Origin: an uncultured Lachnospiraceae bacterium
GTDB lineage: Bacteria; Bacillota; Clostridia; Lachnospirales; Lachnospiraceae
DNA length: 64,000 nucleotides
Assembly (NCBI GenBank): GCA_910579275.1
Contig: CAJTTO010000002.1
Coordinates: 1-64,000, forward strand
Reading direction: 5' to 3'
Position 1 is the stretch's first letter; each line of letters opens with the position of its first letter. Below are positions 1-8,313 of the stretch, piece by piece. The translations under genes and the position numbers were made by a program. Under the pieces are notes generated by a model. That model saw nothing but the letters and a program-made list of their open reading frames with translations, was not told the DNA's origin and did no database searches.

Positions 1-53
1 GGTGGTGTGAGAGGTCGGGATTTCTCAATTAAGAGAAATCCCTCCTACTCGAT
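1..53 (+). ncRNA. 3' end of a group II intron (domain VI), truncated by window edge
   Basis: A 10-bp perfect stem (17-26 with 33-42, loop 27-32) is extended outward by GAG/AGG at 9-14 pairing with CCT/CTC at 44-50. One unpaired A lies between CCT and CTC. This long hairpin with a bulged A near its 3' base is the shape of group II intron domain VI, and the leading GGTGGTGTGAGAGGTCGGG and the closing CCTCCTACTCGAT resemble 3' ends of bacterial group II introns as I remember them. The intron would end near 53 (AT, the usual AY). Domain V and any reverse transcriptase lie outside the window. It sits just past the stop codon of the convergent kinase gene. An alternative is a plain intergenic hairpin; there is no T-tract, so a rho-independent terminator is unlikely. 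Confidence 0.55.
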
Positions 54-90
54 TGTAGCAGGAAAATGAAAGTTGAACCGTTACAAAATA

Positions 91-2799
91 TCAGGTGGGT
101 TGTGAGAGAAAGCCGGTTTTCTTCCACTTGCTGATAACCTCCTCGCATGCGTCGGGATCCATGTCCGCAACTGCCTCGCAGAGTTGGGTGTACAGCTCGC
201 GGCATTCCTCGTCAAAACTGTAACCGTCAAGCGTGTGAATGGCATCGTCCATCTTGTCAATGTCAAGGTCGTCAATCGCCTGCCGCATTTCGTTAAATGC
301 CCCTGTCAATACGGAGGGTGTGATGGGGGGTTTTTCTTCCACATCACGTTTTTCCGGAAAGAAAGGGCTTAAAACATCACGGTAGTGTGCATAGAGTGAA
401 AGCAGTTCATCCGTGTTCTGGAGAATCAGGTCAATGTCATTGGCGTTTCCGGCAGCTTCAAGTGCGGCAGCCCTGTCAGAGAGGTCGTTTGCGCCGATCT
501 GTTTGGATGCGCTTTTGAGGGCATGGACTTCCACGGTATAGCTGTGCCAGTTTTCTTTGTCCTTATAGGTCTGTATCAGCTTGAGCTTTTTGGGGATTGC
601 GTGGTAGTAGTCGGCAAGAACCGTCATAAACAGTTCCTCGCTGCCCAGCAGCTTCAGTGCATCTTTGACGTTTAATTCCGGTATGTCCGGCAGCGTAACG
701 GTTTTCTTCGCAGGCATCTGAACAGGCGTTCCGGCATGCTTGTTGATTTTTTCCTTGGGCAGCCAACGGTGTATGGTATTGATAAGCATGCGAACCTCGA
801 TGGGTTTTGCGACAAAATCGTTCATGCCTTCCTCGATAAACATTTTTTTGACATCGCCAATGACATTCGCAGTAAGCGCGATAATGGGTACATCATTGTA
901 CTCGGAGTGGAAGCGCCGGATGATATGCGTTGTCTCAATTCCGTCGATTTCCGGCATCATATGATCCATGAGAATCAAGTCGTACATTGTCTCCGATATT
1001 TTGCTGATTGCCTGATTGCCGCTGAGCGCGGTGTCAATTTGCATGTTAAGCGGCTCGAGAAGTCCCTGGGCAACAGTCAGGTTGATGGAATTGTCATCCA
1101 CAATAAGGACTTTTGCCGTCTCGGCGGTAAAGTCATAGTATTCGTCAGAAGCTTCAACGTCATACTGGCTGAATGCTTCGTGGTTATAAATTCCCGCCAG
1201 CGACAGGATGGATAACGGCTTGTGCACAACCAGCACATTTTGTAAATGATATTTAACAGACACATCATACGGTGCTATGACAACCGCGCTAAGCTGTGGG
1301 TGGTCGCGCATGAAATCCTGAATAGACTGCTCAAAGTCTATGTAAGGAATAAACAGGTAGGTATCGTTTAATTTGTCGGTGTTTTCGTTCAGGAATGAGA
1401 GGATATCCGTTCCTTTCAGATCTGTGTAGTCAATGCCTAGCTTATGCATATCTCTTTTGAGCTGGATATTGGCATACGTGTTGTTGAGAAATCCTGCCGC
1501 ATGCTTCGGGGAGTTCTCACACAGCGTTATGGACGGACTGGCATCCACGACTTTCTGGGGCACGGCAAAAGAAAAAGTGGAGCCTTCCCCATACACGCTT
1601 TCCACGGTGATATTACCATTCATAAGCGTTACGAGCTGTTTGCTGATGGCAAGCCCGAGACCGGTACCTTCGATATTGCGGTTTCGCTTGCTGTCGACCT
1701 GCTGGAAGGATTTGAAAAGTTTTCCGATGTCTTGCGGCTTGATACCAATACCTGTGTCCGACACGGAAAACAGCAGGTTGACAGAGTCCTCCGATACGGT
1801 TTCAAAGTCGTATTTGAGACAGATCTGACCCACTCGTGTAAATTTGGTGGCATTGTTTGCCAGATTGGTGATAATCTGCTTGAGACGAACCATATCACCG
1901 CAGAGGACTTTGGGTATATTGGGGTTGATATCAAGTACAAACTCTACATCATCCTTGTCGATACGTGTGCTGACAATGGTTGCGACATCATTGATCAGCG
2001 ATGCGGGCTCGTAGTCATCGGCAACAATGTCCATTTTGCCAGAGTCTATCTTGGAGAAGTCAAGAATATCGTTGATGATGGTGAGCAGTGATTTGCCGGC
2101 AGCCTTAATCTGGTTGATGTAATTTTTGGCGGCAGGAGTCATCTCCTCGCGCAGCGCCATCTCCGCAAGACCAATCACGGCGTTCATGGGCGTGCGCAGC
2201 TCATGGCTCGTGTTCGCAAGGAAATCGGATTTCATGTTTGCAGCCTTTTCGATTTCAATATTTGCCTCTTTCATAATGAATCTGTGATAGGCGATGCTTG
2301 AAAGGGCGCTTGTGAGTGTGTAGAGGAACAGCGCAGCATTTTCGAGCTTGGTTTTGTCGATGACGGGCACGCTCATGACAGACTGTAAATAATTGATCAG
2401 GTCAATACCGATTTCCGCCGCAACCTGCATGATTCGCGTGATGTCGGGCGGGGAGGTCAGAACCTGACCGCCCACAAAACAGCCGACCATTTTTTCGCCG
2501 GCCATGATGGGAGCGGCAAAATCCATAAGCCCGGCATGGCAATAATATGTAACGGAGGATCCGACTTTCAGGGCAAGTTCGGCGCCGTGCTTGTCACACT
2601 GCTGGCACCGCAGGCAGCCAATCGGTGAATTTCGCGTATATTTGCTGCAGAAGTCAGTAAAATTTGTCCCCTTTGTGACAGGAACGCCCTCAGCGTCGGT
2701 GATGATGGCGGCAAATCCCGTCATTTTACAAAAGGAGTCCTGCAGATGCTGGAGCATCTCTACGTCAAAAAGGTCGGTGAGCGTTATCTCGTTATTCAT
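91..2799 (-). CDS. PocR-domain hybrid sensor histidine kinase with REC and HPt domains
   Basis: A 902-residue cytosolic hybrid kinase. Domain order: PocR-type sensory domain (about 5-170, Cys-rich with CLRCQQC and YYCHAG), HisKA with SHELRTP (His about 199), HATPase_c (N box about 314, GTGLGLAI about 378-385), a degenerate receiver-like stretch (about 430-550), a full receiver (VDDN about 569, phospho-Asp in LMDHMMP about 612), and a C-terminal HPt domain (VHALKSAS, His about 759). This is a complete phosphorelay in one chain with no membrane segment, so the signal is probably intracellular. The start is set at the ATG at 2799 because GGAGG (2808-2812) lies 8 nt upstream; a longer frame would begin with TTG at 2814, which overlaps that site. 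It lies directly downstream of the response regulator and is probably co-transcribed with it. Confidence 0.9.
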   Translation of the reverse strand: MNNEITLTDLFDVEMLQHLQDSFCKMTGFAAIITDAEGVPVTKGTNFTDFCSKYTRNSPIGCLRCQQCDKHGAELALKVGSSVTYYCHAGLMDFAAPIMAGEKMVGCFVGGQVLTSPPDITRIMQVAAEIGIDLINYLQSVMSVPVIDKTKLENAALFLYTLTSALSSIAYHRFIMKEANIEIEKAANMKSDFLANTSHELRTPMNAVIGLAEMALREEMTPAAKNYINQIKAAGKSLLTIINDILDFSKIDSGKMDIVADDYEPASLINDVATIVSTRIDKDDVEFVLDINPNIPKVLCGDMVRLKQIITNLANNATKFTRVGQICLKYDFETVSEDSVNLLFSVSDTGIGIKPQDIGKLFKSFQQVDSKRNRNIEGTGLGLAISKQLVTLMNGNITVESVYGEGSTFSFAVPQKVVDASPSITLCENSPKHAAGFLNNTYANIQLKRDMHKLGIDYTDLKGTDILSFLNENTDKLNDTYLFIPYIDFEQSIQDFMRDHPQLSAVVIAPYDVSVKYHLQNVLVVHKPLSILSLAGIYNHEAFSQYDVEASDEYYDFTAETAKVLIVDDNSINLTVAQGLLEPLNMQIDTALSGNQAISKISETMYDLILMDHMMPEIDGIETTHIIRRFHSEYNDVPIIALTANVIGDVKKMFIEEGMNDFVAKPIEVRMLINTIHRWLPKEKINKHAGTPVQMPAKKTVTLPDIPELNVKDALKLLGSEELFMTVLADYYHAIPKKLKLIQTYKDKENWHSYTVEVHALKSASKQIGANDLSDRAAALEAAGNANDIDLILQNTDELLSLYAHYRDVLSPFFPEKRDVEEKPPITPSVLTGAFNEMRQAIDDLDIDKMDDAIHTLDGYSFDEECRELYTQLCEAVADMDPDACEEVISKWKKTGFLSQPT

Positions 2800-2822
2800 A
2801 TGGCACGCCTCCAATACTATCC

Positions 2823-3716
2823 TTAATCAATCAACTCGCGGATTTTGGCAAGCAGGGACTCCTTGTCGACAGGCTTCAGCAAATAGCCCTGCGGTTTCAG
2901 CGCAAGTGCGTTTTTGATTTTTTCCGTATCATTGATTCCCGTGAGGAAAACGACGGGAATGGCAGCCAGATAAGGATCCTTGCGGAGTTCTTCAAGGACG
3001 GCAGGACCGTTCAAATCCGGCATCTCGTAATCCAGAAGAATCAGGCTGACTTCCTTGGTTTTGAGGAAACGAAGCGCGATTTTTCCGCTAATGGCTGTGG
3101 CGACTTCGTATCTGGAATCCAGATAGCCCTTGATGGTTTTGTGGATGATGGTGGCATCGTCCACGACAAGGATACGGGGGCGGTCGGGTGATTCGGGCTG
3201 TCTTCCCCAAAGGCCTTTTTCCGGTTCCTTTTCCACATTCTCAATGAGGGCGTCAAGCTGCGCGAGGGTATCAAAGGCATTGCTGGCGTTGGCACCCAGT
3301 GCGGTGGAGAGCGCGGAATCCGCTTCCGAGGTCAGGTTTGCCTGATGCTCCCGGATAAACCTTACAATCGTGTCCTCCATATCGGGTGTGGTCATGGGGA
3401 GCCGGATGGACAGCTCCGGAATGCAGTTTGGAATCTTGGATGCATATTCCAGACTGGCTGCGTCGCCGATTGCGCCAAACGGAATCCCGTTCTTATCAAG
3501 CACGTCATGAAAGCTTCCGATGGTCACAAGGTCATCCCGCGTCTCGGAGCGCATGCAGAAGATAAAAATATCCGGTTTAAAATATTTGATGTGGTTTTTG
3601 AGATCGTCAAAAATAATGGACGATGTCACACACTCAAAAGCAGCATCCATCTGAAGAAAAAAAGTGCTGATGAGTTTTCTGCTGTTTCCTGCCAGTAGAA
3701 CCTTATATGTTTTCAT
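2823..3716 (-). CDS. Response regulator with a degenerate N-terminal and an intact C-terminal receiver
   Basis: 297 residues. The C-terminal half (about 181-297) is a canonical receiver: acidic pair in VVDDA, phospho-acceptor Asp about 229 in LLDYEMPDLNG, Thr in FLTG and Lys in LLKPVD. The first 120 residues resemble a receiver fold (KVLLAGNS, then DIFIF) but lack the acidic pocket, so that domain probably does not accept phosphate. There is no DNA-binding or enzymatic output domain, which suggests the protein works as a phosphorelay intermediate or by protein contact. AGGAGG precedes the ATG. The kinase gene follows on the same strand after 23 nt, so the two likely form one operon; the PocR kinase is the obvious partner. 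Confidence 0.85.
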   Translation of the reverse strand: MKTYKVLLAGNSRKLISTFFLQMDAAFECVTSSIIFDDLKNHIKYFKPDIFIFCMRSETRDDLVTIGSFHDVLDKNGIPFGAIGDAASLEYASKIPNCIPELSIRLPMTTPDMEDTIVRFIREHQANLTSEADSALSTALGANASNAFDTLAQLDALIENVEKEPEKGLWGRQPESPDRPRILVVDDATIIHKTIKGYLDSRYEVATAISGKIALRFLKTKEVSLILLDYEMPDLNGPAVLEELRKDPYLAAIPVVFLTGINDTEKIKNALALKPQGYLLKPVDKESLLAKIRELID

Positions 3717-3826
3717 TCCAATGTCCTCCTGTTATAATTGTAAAATAGATATCAGGGTTAATAATTTTATACTTTAATTTTAACATATATGCAGGAAATA
3801 ATAAACAATAAAAAGAGGAGTTTTTC

Positions 3827-3855
3827 TTGTTAATTTATGTTTCCTACCGTATAAT
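3827..3855 (+). promoter_or_regulatory. Sigma-A-type promoter of the Nudix gene
   Basis: TTGTTA at 3827-3832, a 17-nt spacer and a perfect TATAAT at 3850-3855, about 40 nt before the Nudix start codon at 3895. The position in the divergent intergenic region between the two-component genes and the Nudix gene fits. Confidence 0.7.
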
Positions 3856-3894
3856 AGGATTTGTAAAATGCAGGACACAAAGGAGTCGGAACCA

Positions 3895-4458
3895 ATGAAA
3901 TTCAAGGGTATTCAAAAAAAGGAAGAGGGAAATTTTATCACGCGCTATGATGTCGCGTACCAGACCGTGGACAACAAGGAAAAAATATATGAGATTATCA
4001 GCCGCAACAGGCAGCTTGACTCGATAGAGGCGCTCAACGGCAGCAGACCGGATTCTGTTGTGATTATTGTGACGGACGAGAGCGGGGAGCGGCTGCTGGT
4101 GAACAGGGAATTCCGCCTTGCAGTCGGCGACTGGGTCTATAACTTTCCGGCAGGGCTGATTGATGCGGGCGAGGAGCCTGTTGAGAGTGCAAAGCGCGAG
4201 CTGTGGGAGGAAACAGGCCTTGAGCTGTATGCGGTTGACGATTTTATCGGGCCTAGCTACAGCGCGGTAGGCTTCAGCAATGAGATCAATGTCTGCGTGG
4301 TCGGAAAGGCGCGGGGAACATTTCGCCCAAGCACCTCCACCGTGGAGGAAATTGAGCCGAACTGGTATACAAAGCAGGAGTTAAGGGCACTGCTGCAGAC
4401 AGAAAGGTTTGCGGCGCGGACACAGGCGTACAGCTATTTGTGGAGCAGGATAAACTGA
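3895..4458 (+). CDS. Nudix hydrolase, ADP-ribose pyrophosphatase-like
   Basis: 187 residues. The Nudix box is complete: GLIDAGEEPVESAKRELWEE followed by TGL, which matches GX5EX7REUXEEXGU and supplies the metal-binding glutamates. The upstream NREFRLAVGDWVYNFPAGL stretch is typical of the NudF/ADP-ribose pyrophosphatase branch, whose members hydrolyse ADP-ribose or related nucleoside diphosphate sugars. The ATG at 3895 is preferred over an in-frame ATG at 3868 because AAAGGAG lies 9 nt before it. It is a monocistronic unit: own promoter upstream, strong terminator right after the stop. The exact substrate cannot be read from sequence. Confidence 0.88.
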   Translation: MKFKGIQKKEEGNFITRYDVAYQTVDNKEKIYEIISRNRQLDSIEALNGSRPDSVVIIVTDESGERLLVNREFRLAVGDWVYNFPAGLIDAGEEPVESAKRELWEETGLELYAVDDFIGPSYSAVGFSNEINVCVVGKARGTFRPSTSTVEEIEPNWYTKQELRALLQTERFAARTQAYSYLWSRIN

Positions 4459-4482
4459 CACTTTTTGCCGTGTCAGTTTTTT
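4452..4482 (+). terminator. Rho-independent terminator after the Nudix gene
   Basis: A 10-bp stem, AAACTGACAC (4452-4461) with GTGTCAGTTT (4470-4479), an 8-nt loop, then a T-run through 4482. It overlaps the Nudix stop codon and separates it from the convergent pyridoxal kinase gene. Confidence 0.85.
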
Positions 4483-4496
4483 GCTTCGGGCAGACA

Positions 4497-5342
4497 TCAC
4501 AGCAAATGCAGATATTTTTCAAAAGAAATGCCGTGAACGCCCGGAATGTTGTCGCGGGACGCCTCCTCTATGGCAGGGCGCAGGAAACGGACTGCCTTTT
4601 TCAGGGCTTCTTTGGCGTCAAGTCCCCCGACCATGCTTCCGGCAATGACGGAAGCCGTCAAATCGCCGGTGCCGGAGAAGTTTTTTCCGGTATACGGCAT
4701 TTCGATATAAAAAGCACAATCTGGTGTGACGGCAAGATTGCCCATATAGTCCTGTTCGGGCAGACGGCGTATGATGCCTGTCACGATGACCGTCTGGCTG
4801 CCGTATGCCCTCTGCATCAGGCTGCGTGCAATGTCTTCTATATAGGAAACATAGGCGTCGGAAGCGCAGTGTGTTGTCAGCCTTTCGTAGTCGGTGTCGG
4901 CGAGGAGGCAGAGCTCTGTCAGGTTGGGGGTGATGACGCCCGCCCGCTTCGTAAGTTCTTTCATGCCGTCTAGCAGTTCCTGAGTAAAGATGCGTATGCG
5001 CTCCCCGTTGTCTCCCATCACGGGGTCAGCCAGATAAAGCGTATCCGCGGTTTGGAATTTTTCAAGAAAATAGAGCACATTGTGCATCTGCGCCGCACTC
5101 CCGAGAAAGCCGGAATAAATGCCGTCAAAACGGACATGCATCTTTTCCCACTCATCCGTGAAGCAGTTCATCTTGTCTGTATAATCGTCATAAAAGTAGC
5201 TTTGAAAGCCTGTCTGTGCCGAGAGAATTGCGGTGGGCAGCGGGCAGGCCTGTATTCCGAGGACGGAAATGACTGGGATTGCGGCGGCAAGAGAGCATTT
5301 GCCAAAGCCGGACAGGTCATTGATCAGGGCTATTTTTTTCAT
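4497..5342 (-). CDS. pdxY: Pyridoxamine/pyridoxal kinase (PfkB/ribokinase superfamily)
   Basis: 281 residues, the usual length of PdxK/PdxY-type kinases. It would phosphorylate pyridoxal, pyridoxamine or pyridoxine with ATP in the vitamin B6 salvage pathway. Visible features are the opening INDLSGFGKCSL, the ADPVMGDNG substrate and phosphate motif, the TPN motif and the C-terminal FSGTGDL anion-hole/catalytic Asp motif (GTGD) of ribokinase-type enzymes. The frame runs on upstream for 67 residues, but that extension is low-complexity. The ATG at 5342 is chosen because GGAAAGGAT precedes it at suitable distance and the protein then begins MKKIALIND as in the family. The assignment between pdxK and pdxY subfamilies is by resemblance only. 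It is transcribed convergently with the Nudix gene. Confidence 0.85.
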   Translation of the reverse strand: MKKIALINDLSGFGKCSLAAAIPVISVLGIQACPLPTAILSAQTGFQSYFYDDYTDKMNCFTDEWEKMHVRFDGIYSGFLGSAAQMHNVLYFLEKFQTADTLYLADPVMGDNGERIRIFTQELLDGMKELTKRAGVITPNLTELCLLADTDYERLTTHCASDAYVSYIEDIARSLMQRAYGSQTVIVTGIIRRLPEQDYMGNLAVTPDCAFYIEMPYTGKNFSGTGDLTASVIAGSMVGGLDAKEALKKAVRFLRPAIEEASRDNIPGVHGISFEKYLHLL

Positions 5343-5635
5343 GGTCTGAGATCCTTTCCAGAATATTTTATCACACAACAGGAAATGCAAATGATATTTG
5401 CGTATATCATTATAAAGGATTATCTGCAAAAAGTATACATGGATGCACCTGTTTTTTAATATATTGGGTATTGAGAAGTTACTGTTCAGATATCCACCAA
5501 AATGCTTGCCTTTTCGCGTTTTGTGTGCAAAATCTGTTATCATTCACACCTCAATAGCTTGTATGCCGATAAAAGCCGGCGTGGGTGTGAATTGTAACAT
5601 TGAGAACCGTAACAGAAAACCGAGGTATTTATTTT
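5343..5635. other. Divergent intergenic region between pdxY-like and ferritin-like genes
   Basis: 293 bases of AT-rich sequence between two divergent genes. On the minus strand, a TTGCAG/TATACG pair with 17-nt spacing could serve the kinase, but both hexamers are poor matches. No tRNA, repeat or convincing ORF is seen. Confidence 0.4.
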
Positions 5636-6184
5636 ATGGAAAGCTGTGAAAAAAAAATTGTGAGCGGATGTGATTTTTCCGGTGTGAAACCGGCAGTGAT
5701 GGATTTGCCGTATCCGCCTGTGCAGGTGCGCGAAAAAAACCAGAATTACGCAGACCTTGTCACGATCAGCTACTGCGGAATGGTATCTGAAATGTCGGCC
5801 ATCATGCAGTACATCAACAATGAAAACCGCATATTTTACCAGAACTGTCAGATGGGGAAAGCGTTTCTGGGAATGGCAATGGCGGAAATGATGCATATGC
5901 AGATGCTCGGGCAGCTGATATGCCTGCTGGGCGGGGATGTCGGCTATACCGTGCGGCAGCAGGGCGGACGCCAGTGGATGTGGTCGCCGCAATGCCTGAC
6001 ACTGCCGGAAAAGTTCGGGGATATGCTGCAGGTGAATCTGGAGAGCGAGCAGGCAGCCATCAGCCAGTACAATATGCACATCAGAAAAATACAGGACGAC
6101 TATGTGACTGCCGTCCTAAACCGGATTATAGTGGATGAACAGTATCATATCATGATGCTCCGATCAATGATGGACTTGGTGTAA
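5636..6184 (+). CDS. Ferritin-like (rubrerythrin/manganese-catalase-type fold) diiron protein
   Basis: 182 residues. Two ExxH motifs, EMMH in the first helical pair and EQYH near the C-terminus, together with upstream acidic positions (SEMSAIMQ and ESEQAA), give the ligand pattern of ferritin-like four-helix-bundle dimetal proteins. The start at the ATG 5636 has GAGG 10 nt upstream; a TTG at 5600 would add 12 residues that look non-coding. In anaerobes such proteins commonly detoxify peroxide or bind iron, but the substrate here cannot be decided. There is no rubredoxin-type CxxC domain, so it is not a full rubrerythrin. It is monocistronic, followed by a 377-base structured gap. Confidence 0.75.
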   Translation: MESCEKKIVSGCDFSGVKPAVMDLPYPPVQVREKNQNYADLVTISYCGMVSEMSAIMQYINNENRIFYQNCQMGKAFLGMAMAEMMHMQMLGQLICLLGGDVGYTVRQQGGRQWMWSPQCLTLPEKFGDMLQVNLESEQAAISQYNMHIRKIQDDYVTAVLNRIIVDEQYHIMMLRSMMDLV

Positions 6185-6331
6185 CAGTTCAGCCCAGGAC
6201 TTTGCACTGGCTGCAAATTATGGCTTGCAAGCCACGTGAAATAGCGTAGTGGCAGAGATGCATCAAGCAACCACGAAGTGGTTTTGTATGGCTTGATGCT
6301 CGTAACAGGAAGCCGAAGGCTGAACTGTTAC
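6181..6331. repeat. Structured element bounded by a perfect 14-bp inverted repeat
   Basis: GTAACAGTTCAGCC at 6181-6194 is mirrored exactly by GGCTGAACTGTTAC at 6318-6331. Inside lie the palindrome GGCTTGCAAGCC (6222-6233), GCCAC/GTGGC (6231-6235 with 6249-6253) and a 9-bp stem GCATCAAGC/GCTTGATGC (6260-6268 with 6291-6299) enclosing CCAC/GTGG. The whole 151 bases could fold into a multibranched structure. No ORF is present. It begins at the stop codon of the ferritin-like gene. It could be a MITE or REP-type repeat, or a structured RNA; a single copy cannot decide. Confidence 0.6.
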
Positions 6332-6561
6332 GACGCGGTTTAAGTTTGTAAAGAAATAAAATAATACTTGGAAAAGCATTGAAAATGTGGTATTATGGTC
6401 AAGAATATATGTTCATGTTTTACTGAATGTACTGGACTTTGCACTTGCGGCAAAGTCCATAAAAATAAAATGTTTTGTAATCTTTTAGGCGGGAAGTAAA
6501 ATTATTCACGCACTGTTTGGGATTGGGAAACGCGGATAGAATACAGGAGTGAAATACAGAT
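6332..6561 (+). other. Rest of the 6185-6561 gap: promoter and leader of the ttcA-larE fusion gene
   Basis: The remainder of the 377-base gene-free stretch. It holds a promoter (6368-6396) and, about 30 nt into the predicted transcript, a 9-bp hairpin GGACTTTGC/GCAAAGTCC (6434-6442 with 6450-6458). The 12-mer GGACTTTGCACT at 6434-6445 also occurs at 6197-6208 in the upstream repeat. The hairpin is followed by an A-rich, not T-rich, stretch, so it is not an obvious terminator. I recognise no known riboswitch. Confidence 0.5.
6368..6396 (+). promoter_or_regulatory. Extended -10 promoter upstream of the TtcA-LarE fusion gene
   Basis: TTGGAA (6368-6373), a 17-nt spacer and TATTAT (6391-6396), with TG one base before the -10 hexamer. 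It predicts a leader of roughly 160 nt. Confidence 0.55.
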
Positions 6562-8313
6562 ATGACACATGTGTCAGAAAATGACAAGGATTATTTGGAA
6601 ATAGAGCAGGATTTGCGCAAAAGGTACCGGAAAAATCTCTGGTGTAAATTCACCAGGGCAATACGCGCGTATGATATGATTCAGGAGGGAGACCGGATTG
6701 CAGTTTGTATTTCCGGCGGCAAGGATTCCATGCTGATGGCAAAACTGTTTCAGGAGTTGAAACGGCATAATAAATTTGATTTTGAAGTGAAATTTCTGGT
6801 CATGGATCCCGGCTACAAGGCGGAAAACAGGCAGTTGATTGAAAGCAATGCAAAACGCCTGAACGTGCCGCTGACCATTTTTACATCCGACATCTTTGAG
6901 TCGGTATTCCATATAGAAAATTCGCCCTGTTACCTGTGTGCCAGAATGCGGCGCGGATATCTGTACAGCAAGGCAAGGGAGCTGGGATGCAATAAGATAG
7001 CGCTGGGACATCATTTTGATGACGTTATCGAGACAATCCTGATGGGAATGCTGTATGGGGCACAGGTGCAGACGATGATGCCAAAGCTCCACAGCACGAA
7101 TTTTGCGGGAATGGAACTGATTCGTCCGATGTATCTGATACGGGAGGAGCACATCGAGGCATGGCGGGATTACAATAACCTGCGTTTTTTGCAGTGTGCG
7201 TGCAAATTTACAGAGAACAGTACTTTTCGCGGAGACTTGGAAAACACTTCGAAACGACGGGAAATCAAACAGCTGATACGGCAGCTGCGCCAGATAAATC
7301 CGTTTGTGGAAAATAATATTTTCAAAAGTGTTGAAAATGTAAATCTGAGTACTATAATAGCATATAAGCAGGATGGTGTGCGGCATCATTTTCTGGACGA
7401 TTATGAATTGCCGGAACACAAAACATTGCCGGAAAACCTGCGGCAGGACAGTGCGGCACAAAAGACGGCGGACAACGGCGGGGAGCAGCAGCAGAACAGC
7501 CTTTATTATATAGAGGAAAAGCTTTCGCGGTTAAAGACAGCGCTGAGAAAGCTCGGCAGTGTGGCGGTGGCTTTTTCCGGCGGCGTGGATTCTGCATTTC
7601 TATTAAAGGTGGCACATGACACCCTCGGGGATAATGCGGTCGCAGTCACTGCGAAATCCTGTATATTTCCCGACAGGGAATTCAAGGAGGCAGAGGCATT
7701 CTGCCGGCAGGAAAATATCACACAGTACATCTGCGAGACGGACGAGCTTGCAATCAGCGGCTTTTCCGAGAATCCGCCAAACCGCTGTTATCTGTGCAAA
7801 AAAGAACTCCTGAAAGGAATAGAAGCAATAGCACGCGCGCATGGAATCCGGCATGTAATCGAAGGCTCCAACATGGATGACTTAGGCGATTACCGGCCGG
7901 GAATGCAGGCGGCAGCGGAGCTTGGCGTCAAAAGTCCGCTCAGGGAGGCAGGGCTGTATAAACAGGAAATCAGGGAATTGTCTGAGAATGCGCAGCTTCC
8001 GACATGGGATAAGCCTTCCTATGCCTGCCTTGCATCGCGCTTTGCATATGGCGAGACAATTACGGAAGAAAAGCTTTGTATGGTTGAGCGGGCAGAGCAG
8101 CTTCTGATGGACAAAGGACTGCGGCAGATGCGTGTCCGCATCCACGGCACGCTTGCACGGATTGAGGTGCCAAAGGAGGATTTCGGGCGCGTGATGCAGG
8201 AGGGTATCCGAGACGAAATTGCGGCAAAATTCAAGGAATACGGGTTCAGTTATGTAACGTTTGACCTGCAGGGGTACCGCACGGGGAGCGCAAACGAGGT
8301 ATTGAAACGATGA
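6562..8313 (+). CDS. Fusion of a TtcA-like thiolase domain and a LarE-like sulfur transferase
   Basis: 583 residues with two ATP-pyrophosphatase (PP-loop) domains. Residues 1-270 are TtcA-like (tRNA 2-thiocytidine biosynthesis family): PP-loop SGGKDS about 51-56, CYLC about 123-126, GHHFDDVIET, and C212/C214. After a low-complexity linker (about 285-312), residues 315-583 match LarE, the sacrificial sulfur transferase of the nickel-pincer cofactor pathway: SGGVDS about 339-344, CYLC about 409-412, and ACLASR carrying the cysteine position used as sulfur donor in Lactobacillus LarE. The CxxC plus ACLASR cysteines fit cluster-dependent LarE types (inference). Its stop overlaps the tcdA start (ATGA at 8310-8313). 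AGGAG lies 12 nt before the ATG, rather far; a GTG at 6571 is an alternative start. No larB or larC is in the window. Confidence 0.82.
   Translation: MTHVSENDKDYLEIEQDLRKRYRKNLWCKFTRAIRAYDMIQEGDRIAVCISGGKDSMLMAKLFQELKRHNKFDFEVKFLVMDPGYKAENRQLIESNAKRLNVPLTIFTSDIFESVFHIENSPCYLCARMRRGYLYSKARELGCNKIALGHHFDDVIETILMGMLYGAQVQTMMPKLHSTNFAGMELIRPMYLIREEHIEAWRDYNNLRFLQCACKFTENSTFRGDLENTSKRREIKQLIRQLRQINPFVENNIFKSVENVNLSTIIAYKQDGVRHHFLDDYELPEHKTLPENLRQDSAAQKTADNGGEQQQNSLYYIEEKLSRLKTALRKLGSVAVAFSGGVDSAFLLKVAHDTLGDNAVAVTAKSCIFPDREFKEAEAFCRQENITQYICETDELAISGFSENPPNRCYLCKKELLKGIEAIARAHGIRHVIEGSNMDDLGDYRPGMQAAAELGVKSPLREAGLYKQEIRELSENAQLPTWDKPSYACLASRFAYGETITEEKLCMVERAEQLLMDKGLRQMRVRIHGTLARIEVPKEDFGRVMQEGIRDEIAAKFKEYGFSYVTFDLQGYRTGSANEVLKR

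Noticed and set aside
1444..2091. 215-codon open frame on the plus strand inside the hybrid kinase gene
   Set aside because: It lies opposite a protein with unmistakable kinase motifs, has no ribosome site and no recognisable product.
5540..6079. 179-codon minus-strand frame opposite the ferritin-like gene
   Set aside because: His/Leu-rich composition of an antisense shadow; the plus-strand protein has conserved ExxH motifs.
6434..6458. Hairpin in the ttcA-larE leader as a terminator
   Set aside because: Followed by an A-rich stretch on the coding strand, not by T.
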